A stretch of 64,000 nt of DNA from Algoriphagus sp. (GCA_029945945.1 JAQSDM010000004.1:124001-188000); one strand, 5' to 3'. Shown: positions 25,708-33,950, counted from the stretch's first letter. Notes: generated by a model not told the origin, from the letters alone. Made by a program: numbers and translations.

Positions 25708-26418
25708 ATGGAAAAGTTTCTCTACCTGGCAGTCAATTTATTTGCGGTTTCTTTTCCGCTCATTCGTTCTTTTGAACCTAAGATTCGCTTTGCAAGCAAA
25801 TGGTATGCATTATTCCCCGCGATCCTGATTACCGGAACATTTTTTATTATCTGGGACTACTGGTTCACATCGATAGGAGTTTGGGAATTTAATCCCCGCT
25901 ATTTGTTGGGAATTTACTTCTTTGACCTTCCTCTGGAAGAATGGTTATTCTTTATCACGGTTCCATTTGCTTGTATCTTCATTTACGAAGTATTGATTTA
26001 CTTTTTCCCAAAAGATGTGTTTCAGCCATTTGGGAAGCCTTTTATCTATGTCATGATTCCATTCCTGATTGGATTGGGGTTGATGCATATGGATAAATGG
26101 TATACTTCTGTAAACTGTTTTGTAGGTGCTGCAGCCTTGCTTATTCATTTCCTGGTTTTCAATGACCGGTACCTTGGAAGATTTTTGTTTGCCTATCTTG
26201 TTCACCTAGTCCCCTTCATTCTCTGCAATGGAGTACTCACAGGCGGAATAACAGATGAGCCCGTAGTGATCTACAACAACGCAGAAAACCTCGGCATCAG
26301 AATCTGGACAGTTCCGATAGAAGATACCATATACTCTATGACTCTGTTGATTATGAATGTTTCATTCTTCGAAAGCTTCAGAACCCAAAAAACATTTCAA
26401 CCCAGCAGAAGTTTATAG
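25708..26418 (+). CDS. crtYcd: Lycopene cyclase (CrtYcd-type, fused domains)
   Basis: 236-residue membrane protein with about seven helices made of two tandem copies of the lycopene-cyclase domain, equal to the CrtYc/CrtYd heterodimer of actinobacteria or the N-terminal half of fungal CarRP. The diagnostic motif FDLPLEEWLFFITVPFACIF lies at about residues 72-91, and the second copy has the weaker PIEDTIYSMTLLIM. Such enzymes close one or both ends of lycopene. With the CruF-like hydratase in the same cluster, monocyclisation to gamma-carotene is the likelier outcome. ispH follows after 3 nt. Confidence 0.9.
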   Translation: MEKFLYLAVNLFAVSFPLIRSFEPKIRFASKWYALFPAILITGTFFIIWDYWFTSIGVWEFNPRYLLGIYFFDLPLEEWLFFITVPFACIFIYEVLIYFFPKDVFQPFGKPFIYVMIPFLIGLGLMHMDKWYTSVNCFVGAAALLIHFLVFNDRYLGRFLFAYLVHLVPFILCNGVLTGGITDEPVVIYNNAENLGIRIWTVPIEDTIYSMTLLIMNVSFFESFRTQKTFQPSRSL

Positions 26419-26421
26419 CCT

Positions 26422-27267
26422 ATGAAAAATCTCCAGGTCCATATTGATGATCATTCAGGCTTTTGCTTCGGGGTGGTTTATGCCATAGAAATGGCAGAAG
26501 AAATCCTGGATGAGCAAGGATATCTCTATTGCCTTGGAGATATCGTTCACAATGACGAAGAGGTAAGCAGACTGACAAGAAAAGGTCTGAAAATCATCGA
26601 TCATACTCAGCTCATAGAACTCAAAGACGAAAAAGTCCTGATCAGAGCGCATGGCGAGCCGCCTTCGACTTATGAATTATCGATCAAAAACAATTTGACT
26701 TTGATCGACGCAAGTTGTCCGGTAGTACTAAAACTTCAGAACAGAATCAAGAACTCGTTTGATAAGGATGAAACGATCTATATCTATGGAAAGCACGGTC
26801 ATGCTGAAGTGATTGGATTGTTGGGACAGACGAATAATAAAGCAATTGTCTTTCAGGATATTTCTGAATTGGACCTTCCTAGTCTTCCAAAAAGCATCAC
26901 GCTTTACAGTCAAACGACTAAGAGTACAGACAAATTCTACGAGATCAATGAGATCCTCCGGCAAAACGGAATAGCAGTCAATACCAATGACACCATTTGC
27001 AGACAGGTTTCTAACAGAGACAAAGAACTGAGGGATTTTGCAGAGAAATTTGACAAAATAATCTTCGTAAGCGGCACAAAATCATCCAACGGAAAAGTTC
27101 TTTACAACGTATGTAAGGAAAAGAATCCCAATACCCACTTCGTTTCCAATGCAGATCAAATCGAATCCGATTGGTTTGAGCACAATGATTCAGTTGGGAT
27201 TTGTGGAGCAACATCAACGCCAATGTGGCTGATGGAACAGGTCAGGGAAAGAATCCTTACCTTCTGA
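26422..27267 (+). CDS. ispH: 4-hydroxy-3-methylbut-2-enyl diphosphate reductase
   Basis: 281-residue iron-sulfur enzyme for the last step of the MEP pathway, giving IPP and DMAPP. The three cluster cysteines are Cys15 (SGFCFGV), Cys99 (DASCPVV) and Cys193 (NDTICRQ). HGHAEVIG carries the conserved glutamate, and VSGTKSSNG and GICGATSTP match the substrate-binding loops. Its place inside the pigment operon ties precursor supply to carotenoid expression, which is unusual for a gene that is normally essential and constitutive. A second ispH elsewhere cannot be excluded. crtW begins 19 nt downstream. Confidence 0.94.
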   Translation: MKNLQVHIDDHSGFCFGVVYAIEMAEEILDEQGYLYCLGDIVHNDEEVSRLTRKGLKIIDHTQLIELKDEKVLIRAHGEPPSTYELSIKNNLTLIDASCPVVLKLQNRIKNSFDKDETIYIYGKHGHAEVIGLLGQTNNKAIVFQDISELDLPSLPKSITLYSQTTKSTDKFYEINEILRQNGIAVNTNDTICRQVSNRDKELRDFAEKFDKIIFVSGTKSSNGKVLYNVCKEKNPNTHFVSNADQIESDWFEHNDSVGICGATSTPMWLMEQVRERILTF

Positions 27268-27286
27268 AAAATATTCTCTTGCCACA

Positions 27287-28000
27287 ATGAATCCGGCAAA
27301 CCCAACTTCTTCTATGAGTAAAGTCGATCCGAAGGGAATACTGATTGCTTTTGCTATTATGATTTTTTGGGCAGGCTCTCTCATATTTTTACTGAGCTAT
27401 CCTATTTCCTGGACTGATCCGCTGGTTTACCTTGGAATAATTGTCCAGATGTATTTTTACACCGGATTATTTATCACAGCGCACGATGCGATGCATGGAT
27501 TGGTTTCTTCCAATAAGAAACTGAACCATGTGATTGGTTGGGTAGCAGCTTTACTTTTTTCTTATAATTTCTACTGGAAGTTGTTTCCAAAGCATCATGA
27601 GCATCATCGATTTGTAGCGACCGACAAAGATCCGGATTACCATACCTCGGACAATTTCTTCGTTTGGTATTTCAGCTTCATCCGTCAGTATGTGACCATC
27701 TGGCAAATCCTCCTGATGGCAGTTACATTCAATATTTTGAAGCTTTTTCTTCCTACCGAAAACTTGATCATTTTCTGGATGCTTCCTGCGATCTTGTCCA
27801 CGGTACAATTATTTTACTTTGGCACGTATCTTCCTCATATGGGAGAAAGTACCAATGCCCATCATTCCGGATCCCAAACCAAAAACCATTTTTGGGCGCT
27901 AATCAGCTGCTATTTTTTTGGGTATCACTTCGAGCATCATGATTCTCCAGGAACTCCGTGGTGGAGGCTATGGAGGGTAAAAGAGAAACAAACAGCCTGA
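27287..28000 (+). CDS. crtW: Beta-carotene ketolase of the CrtW/fatty-acid-desaturase type
   Basis: 237-residue membrane di-iron oxygenase that introduces a 4-keto group on beta-ionone rings. Histidine boxes HDAMH (66-70), HHEHH (103-107), AHHSG and HFEHHDSPGTPWW match CrtW ketolases rather than acyl-lipid desaturases, and WKLFPKHHEHHRF and DYHTSDNFFVWY are typical. Last gene of the crt operon; no strong terminator is seen in the following 170 bp before the TonB receptor gene. Confidence 0.9.
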   Translation: MNPANPTSSMSKVDPKGILIAFAIMIFWAGSLIFLLSYPISWTDPLVYLGIIVQMYFYTGLFITAHDAMHGLVSSNKKLNHVIGWVAALLFSYNFYWKLFPKHHEHHRFVATDKDPDYHTSDNFFVWYFSFIRQYVTIWQILLMAVTFNILKLFLPTENLIIFWMLPAILSTVQLFYFGTYLPHMGESTNAHHSGSQTKNHFWALISCYFFGYHFEHHDSPGTPWWRLWRVKEKQTA

Positions 28001-28082
28001 ATTTGTTGATTTTTGTCAAATTCTTGTAAACTGTTAAACTTTTATCCGGCTTTTTGATTTGAAGAATACCAACTACAAATTT

Positions 28083-28176
28083 TGAAATCGAGCATAACGC
28101 AAAACGATGCACTCCGGAATTATTATCAGCCACGCGAGATTCCATGTGGCCATTAAAAATCAATTATAAACACATG
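28083..28176 (+). repeat. Dispersed leader repeat, copy 2 (before the TonB receptor)
   Basis: Counterpart of 8654-8746 (inverted in the window). It begins TGAAATCGAGCAT and ends at the receptor ATG; the final 43 bases match the other copy except at two positions. Here the internal ATG (28144) stays in frame with the receptor because the TAA of the other copy reads TAT, so translation could start 10 codons early. Confidence 0.8.
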
Positions 28177-30576
28177 AAATTTGCATTATTCTTTTTTTCG
28201 TTCGCGCTGAGTATTTCCCAGGGTTTTTCACAAGGAGTCATTAGGGGTAAAATTTCAAATCCTGTAAATAATGAGCCTGTCCCTTTTGCAAATGTTCTGA
28301 TCCTGAATACTGATTTGGGAGCTGTCTCAGATGAAAACGGGCTTTATGAAATCAATGACATTCCTCCAGGACTTTACAATGTAAGAGCGAGTTTCGTTGG
28401 CTATAAGGTTCAGACGATTTTCGAGGTCCAGGTTACGTTGGCCAGGCCGGTGCAGCTTGACTTTCAACTGGAAGAAGAGGCTTCAGAGTTGAATGAAGTG
28501 GTGGTAAGCTCCGAATTTTCCCGCTCGGAAGAAACTCCTGTTTCTGTCAGAAAACTTAATACCAACGAGATCGAGCGTTATCCCGGAGGAAACCGGGACA
28601 TTTCCAGGGTGATTCAGGCACTTCCCGGTGTGGCTAGTACGCCTAGTTTTCGAAATGATATCTTGATACGTGGTGGTGCTCCCAACGAGAATAAGTTTTT
28701 TGTGGATGAGATCGAGGTGCCGGTTATCAATCACTTTTCTACTCAGGGTTCTTCAGGTGGTCCGGCGGGAATCCTGAATGTCAACCTGATCAAAAGTGTA
28801 GATCTGATTGCCGGTGGGTTTCCATCAAACAGAATGGACGCGCTAAGTTCGTTTTTCGAATTCCAGCTTAAAGAGGGAAGAAGAGATAAAATGTTTACTC
28901 AGCTGACAGTAGGCGCCTCGGAATTGACTCTTTCAAATGAAGGTCCGATTGGAGAAAAAACAACTTATCTGATTTCTGCCAGAAGATCCTATTTGCAGGG
29001 GCTTTTCAGGCTGATCGGTTTGCCATTTCTTCCGACTTTCAATGACTTCCAGGTGAAGACCACGACTAAGATCAATGCCAAAACGGAGTTGACATTTATT
29101 GGCGTTGGGGCGATTGATAATTTTACACTCAATTTCGATGTGCCGGAGGATGAAACGGAAGAAGAAAAAGAAATCCGACTTTACCAGCTGGAGGTTCTAC
29201 CACTTCAAAGTCAGTGGAATTACGCAACAGGCCTGAAGTTGAAACGATTCCGGGAGAATGGATTCTGGACGTTTGTTCTAAGTCGAAACATGCTGAATAA
29301 CCAAGCCTACAAATATGCAGGCAATGATGAAAGCTCTGAGGCCAACTTGCTTTTTGATTACTTGTCTCAGGAATCCGAGAATAAATTCCGCGCAGAAAAC
29401 AGCATTTTCGGGAAAGGTTATACGCTGAAATACGGTGTCAATTACGAGTATTCGAGGTATTTCATTGATAATTATGACAGGGCAACTCTAGCTGGTTCCG
29501 GGGAAGTAATCGACGTCGAGTCTAAAACGAACTTCAATATTTACGGAGCTTTCGTTTCCGGAAGCAAGAATTTTTATAATGAAAGACTGATTCTGACAGG
29601 TGGCCTTCGAATGGATGGAGCTGATTTCGGAAAGGATGCTTCAAATCCTTTGAACCAAATCAGTCCGCGATTTTCGGCTTCCTATAGACTGAAATCCAAT
29701 CTATTTGCCACCGCGAATGCTGGAATTTACTATCAGAAACCTCCTTATACGGCTTTGGGATACCGGGACGAAGCTGGCGTTTTGGTCAATCAGGAAAATA
29801 ATATTCAGTTTATCCGAAATGCTCAGCTGATAGCGGGCCTGGAGTTTATTGCTCCTGAGAAGAACAGGAGATTCACCATGGAGGCTTTTTACAAAAAGTA
29901 TAGCAACTATCCATCCTCCGTTCGGAATGGCATCGCTCTTGCAAATCTCGGGGCTGATTTTGGGGTAATCGGAAATGAACCGGTGGAATCAAATGCTGAC
30001 GGAAGAGCCTATGGTTTGGAGTTTTTGGCACAGCAAAGACTCTTCAAAAATTTCTACGGAATTGCAGCTTTGACATTAGTCAGAAGTGAATTTACCAATC
30101 CCAATACGGAAGGTTTTGTTCCATCCTCTTGGGACAATCGATTTATCGTCAGTCTGACAGCCGGAAAGAGATTTGAGAAAAACTGGGAATTTGGTGCAAG
30201 ATGGAGGTTCCTAGGAGGCACACCATACACTCCATATGATGTGGAGGAATCTTCTTTGATCAGCAACTGGGACTTGAGAAACCAGCCGATCCTCGATTAT
30301 TCTCAAATTAATGCGATCCGTCTTCCGGCATTTCACCAGCTTGATTTGAGGCTGGATAAGAAATACTACTTCGATAAGTGGAATCTTGACTGGTATGTGG
30401 ATATCCAAAATGCTTATAATTTCAAAGCAGAGCAAGCTCCTCAGCTGATTCCTGTCAGGGATGCAGAAGGCAATATCAAAGTAAATCCAGATGATCCGAG
30501 CAGGTATGTTTTGAAATTCATCGAAAATCCGGCAGGGACAATTTTACCAACTGTGGGTTTGATCGTGGAGTTTTGA
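28174..30576 (+). CDS. TonB-dependent receptor with carboxypeptidase-regulatory-like N-terminus
   Basis: 800-residue outer-membrane receptor. Signal peptide ending SQGFSQ, a beta-sandwich CarboxypepD-reg-like domain (about 22-105; ISNPVNNEPVPFANVLILN), plug domain (EVVVSSEFSRSEETPVSVRK, DISRVIQALPGV, DILIRGGAPNENKFFVDE), then a 22-strand-type barrel ending in GTILPTVGLIVEF. Substrate unknown. The ATG at the signal peptide is preferred to an in-frame ATG 10 codons upstream lying in the leader repeat. It could be partly transcribed from the crt operon, but 173 bp and its own leader argue for separate control. Confidence 0.88.
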   Translation: MKFALFFFSFALSISQGFSQGVIRGKISNPVNNEPVPFANVLILNTDLGAVSDENGLYEINDIPPGLYNVRASFVGYKVQTIFEVQVTLARPVQLDFQLEEEASELNEVVVSSEFSRSEETPVSVRKLNTNEIERYPGGNRDISRVIQALPGVASTPSFRNDILIRGGAPNENKFFVDEIEVPVINHFSTQGSSGGPAGILNVNLIKSVDLIAGGFPSNRMDALSSFFEFQLKEGRRDKMFTQLTVGASELTLSNEGPIGEKTTYLISARRSYLQGLFRLIGLPFLPTFNDFQVKTTTKINAKTELTFIGVGAIDNFTLNFDVPEDETEEEKEIRLYQLEVLPLQSQWNYATGLKLKRFRENGFWTFVLSRNMLNNQAYKYAGNDESSEANLLFDYLSQESENKFRAENSIFGKGYTLKYGVNYEYSRYFIDNYDRATLAGSGEVIDVESKTNFNIYGAFVSGSKNFYNERLILTGGLRMDGADFGKDASNPLNQISPRFSASYRLKSNLFATANAGIYYQKPPYTALGYRDEAGVLVNQENNIQFIRNAQLIAGLEFIAPEKNRRFTMEAFYKKYSNYPSSVRNGIALANLGADFGVIGNEPVESNADGRAYGLEFLAQQRLFKNFYGIAALTLVRSEFTNPNTEGFVPSSWDNRFIVSLTAGKRFEKNWEFGARWRFLGGTPYTPYDVEESSLISNWDLRNQPILDYSQINAIRLPAFHQLDLRLDKKYYFDKWNLDWYVDIQNAYNFKAEQAPQLIPVRDAEGNIKVNPDDPSRYVLKFIENPAGTILPTVGLIVEF

Positions 30577-30582
30577 TCCATC

Positions 30583-31035
30583 CTAACTCAGCTGATTCAA
30601 GAGTTTCACAATTCGATCGGCTTTTATATCCGGGGAATTTGTGCTGTAGATGTATTCTATCCAGTGCTTTTGCTCTGCATCGCTGAGTTTTTGAAAAAGT
30701 TGAAGCTTTCCCGGATCATCTTTCAGGCATTCAATCAATTCTTCCGGAACTTGACTTGGAACTTCATCCCGCATTAATTTAAGTCGGACTGTATCGCCCT
30801 GTTCTTTTCCAATTGCAATCCGAATGGGTTTAGCAATCGGAAGAAATAAGAAACCATTTCCCATGGGCATGAGATGTTTACCCTGGAATTCGAAATTATC
30901 CACAAATCCACAAACCCGAATCATTCCAAAGGCCTTTCGGTTTGGCAAAATCTCAACAGGTACTCTTGCGAAAGTCCATCCACCCTTTCCGGGATATTTT
31001 TCCAGAACGAAATCTCCTTCAATGATTAATTCCAG
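30583..31035 (-). CDS. DUF1905 / YdeI (OmdA)-type protein with non-canonical start
   Basis: About 150 residues. A DUF1905 domain (LEKYPGKGGWTFARVP, GFVDNFEFQGKHLMPMGNG, IRIAIGKEQGDTV) is followed by a YdeI/OmdA-like C-terminus (VPEELIECLKDD, LSDAEQKHWIEYIYS). Canonical starts give only 121 residues from a TTG at 30948, which cuts off the conserved GKGGW motif. Conserved coding sequence continues upstream, where only CTG (used here, 31035), ATT or ATC codons are available. The frame stays open back to the in-frame TAA that ends the upstream barrel-protein gene, and a terminator hairpin lies between. The true start is unresolved. Confidence 0.7.
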   Translation of the reverse strand: MELIIEGDFVLEKYPGKGGWTFARVPVEILPNRKAFGMIRVCGFVDNFEFQGKHLMPMGNGFLFLPIAKPIRIAIGKEQGDTVRLKLMRDEVPSQVPEELIECLKDDPGKLQLFQKLSDAEQKHWIEYIYSTNSPDIKADRIVKLLNQLS

Positions 31036-31040
31036 GGCAA

Positions 31041-31066
31041 AAAAATAGAGCGGGAAAAACCCGCTC
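31041..31066 (-). terminator. Rho-independent terminator after the small barrel-protein gene
   Basis: On the minus strand GAGCGGG, TTTTT loop, CCCGCTC, then TATTTTTTT. The 7-bp GC-rich stem and T-run are classical. Its T-run lies just upstream of the likely beginning of the DUF1905 coding sequence. Confidence 0.85.
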
Positions 31067-31086
31067 AGATTATCAGTGGTAACTCT

Positions 31087-31536
31087 TTAATTCAATCTCC
31101 AGCGGACGTTCAGACCAAAGCCTCCGAAATCTACCTTGGTGGTTTCAACCAGAATAAAATAAGGTCTCCAGTCCAGACCGACCACAATCGGAACATCTGC
31201 AAATGCGTACTCTGCTCCGATTTCCCCGGCAACGCCAAATTTGAAAGGATCGCCGAGAAACAAAGAAGGGCCAAAACCCAGGTAATAATTTAGCTCTTCG
31301 ATGTCGGGAATTGGTCTGTAGATTGGGTTCCAAAGCAAGTCGATTCCGACTCCATTGTTTCCAAAACTAAGGTCACCATGGACTCTGCTAAATTCACCCA
31401 AAGCAAATACCCCGTCCAGGGCAACATTATTTCCATTGACATTTCCAAAACGGATACCGATTTCTTGTGCCTGAGTTTCAATACTTGCAAAAACAGCAAG
31501 GGTAAAAACAAGAGCAAATACTTTTAAAAACTTCAT
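31087..31536 (-). CDS. Small outer-membrane beta-barrel-like protein
   Basis: 149 residues with signal peptide ending IETQAQ. The mature part alternates hydrophobic and polar residues (IGIRFGNVNGNNVALDGVF, VVGLDWRPYFILV) and ends GFGLNVRWRLN, like an eight-strand barrel, though the final residue is not aromatic. No precise family recognised; similar short barrel proteins are common in Cytophagales. Single gene with a strong terminator. Confidence 0.75.
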   Translation of the reverse strand: MKFLKVFALVFTLAVFASIETQAQEIGIRFGNVNGNNVALDGVFALGEFSRVHGDLSFGNNGVGIDLLWNPIYRPIPDIEELNYYLGFGPSLFLGDPFKFGVAGEIGAEYAFADVPIVVGLDWRPYFILVETTKVDFGGFGLNVRWRLN

Positions 31537-31663
31537 AACAGTTGAATAAAATTAAGGTTTAGCCGGTCTCTTGCCCCTTTCACAAAATTTAATCAGAGAA
31601 AGATTCTTGTAATTAATCCAGCTAAAATTGCGCCAATTCTGGATAAACCTTCTAAAATGCAAC

Positions 31664-31840
31664 TTATTGCTTCTTCAAAAACGCAGGAGTAAGCGGAGTT
31701 CGGTAGTTGGTATCGGTAAGAATTTTCGATTCCTTGGTTCCGCGATTTATCAAAACGACACGATATTTCCTCCAGTTAGAAGTCACCAGCGTTTGAAGGG
31801 GTAGGTTGTTGGAATTTTTGGGAGGATGCTGTCAAAGTAC
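31664..31840 (-). pseudogene. Unidentified C-terminal gene remnant
   Basis: A 50-odd-codon frame on the minus strand reads like real protein (VTSNWRKYRVVLINRGTKE, then YRTPLTPAFLKKQ and TAA) but has no start codon at its 5' end, where a TGA closes the frame. No family recognised; could be a decayed 3' end of a lost gene. Confidence 0.35.
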
Positions 31841-31922
31841 TACATGGAAAGACAGAAAAATGAGTTTCATAGCGTTTGGGGTTACCAAAGATTATGAGTT
31901 TTTCACCTTATTTTATCAAATC

Positions 31923-32275
31923 TCAATGAACCTTCCAATTCTCAAAGTCTCCTGATGCCAACAAATTGGCCAATACTCCCAGGGGAGTTCCCGTGCCCTG
32001 AATGCAGGAAACGAATCTTGGATGGACATTGGCTGATTGTATGGGAAAATGCATTGCTGAAACTCCGAATAGACCTACTCAGGTGCCCGGCCTTTCTCTG
32101 GAATCGAGGAATCAAAAAAATCCTTCACTTTCTCAGGAATTGGCTTCAAGATGGGTTGATTGTAAATTCCATTCAAGTAATCAAAAAAGTAGTCGATCAT
32201 TTGATGATCAAGAACTCGCATTCCATCCCAGTTTTTGGGATCAAGGGTAAGGTTTGGGGTAAATCTGTATTTATT
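31923..32275 (-). pseudogene. Decayed N-terminal fragment of a PLP-dependent (group II) decarboxylase
   Basis: Minus-strand fragments match the N-terminus of aromatic-amino-acid/diaminobutyrate-type decarboxylases: LDPKNWDGMRVLDHQMIDYF, NQPILKPIPEKVKDFFDSS, then an in-frame TAG at 32075-32077, then VYSEFQQCIFPY, a frameshift, and NVHPRFVSCIQGTGTPLG with VLANLLAS, where homology ends. The start codon is missing (TAA at 32276-32278), the catalytic lysine half of the protein is absent, and both a nonsense codon and a frameshift are present, so this is a dead gene. The 770-bp gap around it holds no intact gene. Confidence 0.75.
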
Positions 32276-32305
32276 TTACTAAGTGTGGATTGAGACGAGA
32301 ATTGC

Positions 32306-33394
32306 CTATTTCAATTTGCTGAGGATCTGGGAAACCAGCTTTTTGTTTTTTTGCACCCAAGGAAGCAGCTTTTGAAATGCCAAGAATTGCCAAGGCTTCA
32401 GTACCCAATAGCGGGGTTCTACTATTCCAATAATTTCTCCTCCAAAACCCTCCTTAAAACGAACAACACCCTCACTTCCTCCCATTGAAATATCGTAAAA
32501 TTCATAACCTTTTTGGATTCCGATTTGAATTACATGATGATGGAGAAAGTGGCCGACTTTAAAATCAGTTTCTTCTCTCAGGGTAGCTCCCATGATGTAA
32601 TGGAGTTTTTTTCCTATATCAAAGACAACCAGCGTACCTTTTAGCTGACCTTCATTTTCACAGCAGGCAATGAAACATTGCTCCTTACCGACCATTTTAA
32701 TCAGGGTATCACCGAAATCTTCCCAGGATCTGACAGCATATCCTTGTGTATTGGAATTAAGAATAATCAGCTGGTAGGCTGTTTTAATCTCTTCGACTGA
32801 TTTTGCAAATACTAAGGTATTGCCCAATTGAGAAGCTTTCTTGATATTTCGTTTTGTCAGTGTATTATACCCGCTGACCACTTTGGACAAAGAATCTGAC
32901 TCCCCTTGAAAAAGTCTTACAGCTCTTAACCCTGAAACTCCTGTGACGAATTTGAAAATCAGGCCGGACTTTTCTCCAGTTAAATAGGTAGAGATCAAAC
33001 TTTGGGGAAGAAAGTAATCGGGGAAATTATCATTTCCGGTTGTACATGGGTATGAAAGTTGGGCAAGAAATGCACCGGAAGATTTTGCTTTTTGAAGAAA
33101 TTCCTGAATGAGCCTAACAAAAATTAATTCTTCACCGGTTTTGATTATTGGTGAATAAGGGCCAGCCAGGATTTTGAATGGGCCCGCACTAGCCAAAACA
33201 GCTCCGACTCCCCCTAAGATATTACCAGCAGAATCACTCGCGATTAGGAGCAAAGTCGAAAACCCATATGCTTGATAACTTTCCAACCATTCTTTGGTCT
33301 GAAGATAAATTCCTCTCGGATTTTCCTTTAAAAAACTGTTCCAGCTTTCCCAATCCTGAGATTCAGACGTCCACTTGTATGTTACTTCTTTCAA
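32306..33394 (-). CDS. FemAB-like (GNAT-fold) acyl/aminoacyl transferase
   Basis: 362-residue cytoplasmic protein built from two GNAT-like halves as in FemX/FemA-type lipid II aminoacyltransferases and related exopolysaccharide (FemAB-type) proteins. Recognisable parts are NPRGIYLQTKEWLESY at the N-terminus, KRNIKKASQLGNTLVF (the conserved basic R-x-I-KKA segment), and YDISMGGSEGVVRFKEGFGG near the C-terminus, which matches the family motif YDxxG...G-x-x-x-F-K-x-x-F-G. Substrate unknown; peptidoglycan or surface glycan modification is the usual role. It stands next to the decayed decarboxylase. Confidence 0.82.
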   Translation of the reverse strand: MKEVTYKWTSESQDWESWNSFLKENPRGIYLQTKEWLESYQAYGFSTLLLIASDSAGNILGGVGAVLASAGPFKILAGPYSPIIKTGEELIFVRLIQEFLQKAKSSGAFLAQLSYPCTTGNDNFPDYFLPQSLISTYLTGEKSGLIFKFVTGVSGLRAVRLFQGESDSLSKVVSGYNTLTKRNIKKASQLGNTLVFAKSVEEIKTAYQLIILNSNTQGYAVRSWEDFGDTLIKMVGKEQCFIACCENEGQLKGTLVVFDIGKKLHYIMGATLREETDFKVGHFLHHHVIQIGIQKGYEFYDISMGGSEGVVRFKEGFGGEIIGIVEPRYWVLKPWQFLAFQKLLPWVQKNKKLVSQILSKLK

Positions 33395-33470
33395 CGAGTA
33401 ATAATTTGGATATTCAAAATTGAAGCATCAGTATCAAAGCACCAACAATAATTCACCCTTTTCCTTGATT

Positions 33471-33839
33471 TTACTTTTTAAAAATAAAATAAACTGCTAA
33501 AATCAGAAAAATTGCCCCAATCAGGTGATTCAGTTTGAGGGTTTCTGTCTTGAATGCTATCAAGGTAAAAATCATGAACACGACCAAGGTGATCACTTCC
33601 TGGATGACTTTCAATTCGACGAGCGAAAAAGGACCACCATTTCCGGAGAATCCGATTTTATTGGCCGGAACCTGAAACATGTACTCGAAAAGTGCGATGC
33701 CCCAGCTGATCAGGATGACAGAGACCAAACCCAGTTTACTAAACCATTTCCACTCGGCAAACTTCAAATGCCCGTACCATGCCAAGGTCATAAAACTGTT
33801 GGAAAGGACAAGTAAACCGATGGTGAGGAGTGCTTTCAT
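33471..33839 (-). CDS. DMT-like DUF486 membrane protein
   Basis: 122 residues with four transmembrane helices, matching the DUF486 family of small drug/metabolite-transporter-like proteins (one EmrE-type four-helix unit). Family motifs include NSFMTLAWYGHLKF, SWGIALFEYMFQVPANKIG and the C-terminal LNHLIGAIFLILAVYFIFK. Inner-membrane location; substrate unknown. Monocistronic. Confidence 0.88.
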   Translation of the reverse strand: MKALLTIGLLVLSNSFMTLAWYGHLKFAEWKWFSKLGLVSVILISWGIALFEYMFQVPANKIGFSGNGGPFSLVELKVIQEVITLVVFMIFTLIAFKTETLKLNHLIGAIFLILAVYFIFKK

Positions 33840-33910
33840 GAAGTCTAAGAAATTGATTTGGGGTAAATTTCATGAAAATCCGGAGGTTAAGGTTGATATG
33901 AAATAAAAAT

Positions 33911-33950
33911 ATCCAGAAGAATGAGGTTTGTCCTCATTCTTCTGGATTTA
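33911..33950. terminator. Perfect 16-bp hairpin, terminator of the 228-residue barrel-protein gene
   Basis: ATCCAGAAGAATGAGG and CCTCATTCTTCTGGAT pair perfectly around TTTGT. On the minus strand the stem is followed by ATTTTTATTT, placing it as terminator for the barrel-protein gene ending at 33989; on the plus strand TTATTAG follows. Confidence 0.8.

Noticed and set aside
20129-28000. Cobalamin riboswitch controlling the pigment cluster
   Set aside because: No B12-box-like conserved segment was seen in the spacers; B12 control is more plausibly through the MerR protein.
31955-32293. Plus-strand 112-codon open frame
   Set aside because: It lies antisense to the PLP-decarboxylase remnant, whose minus-strand fragments match a known family; the plus-strand translation matches nothing recognisable.
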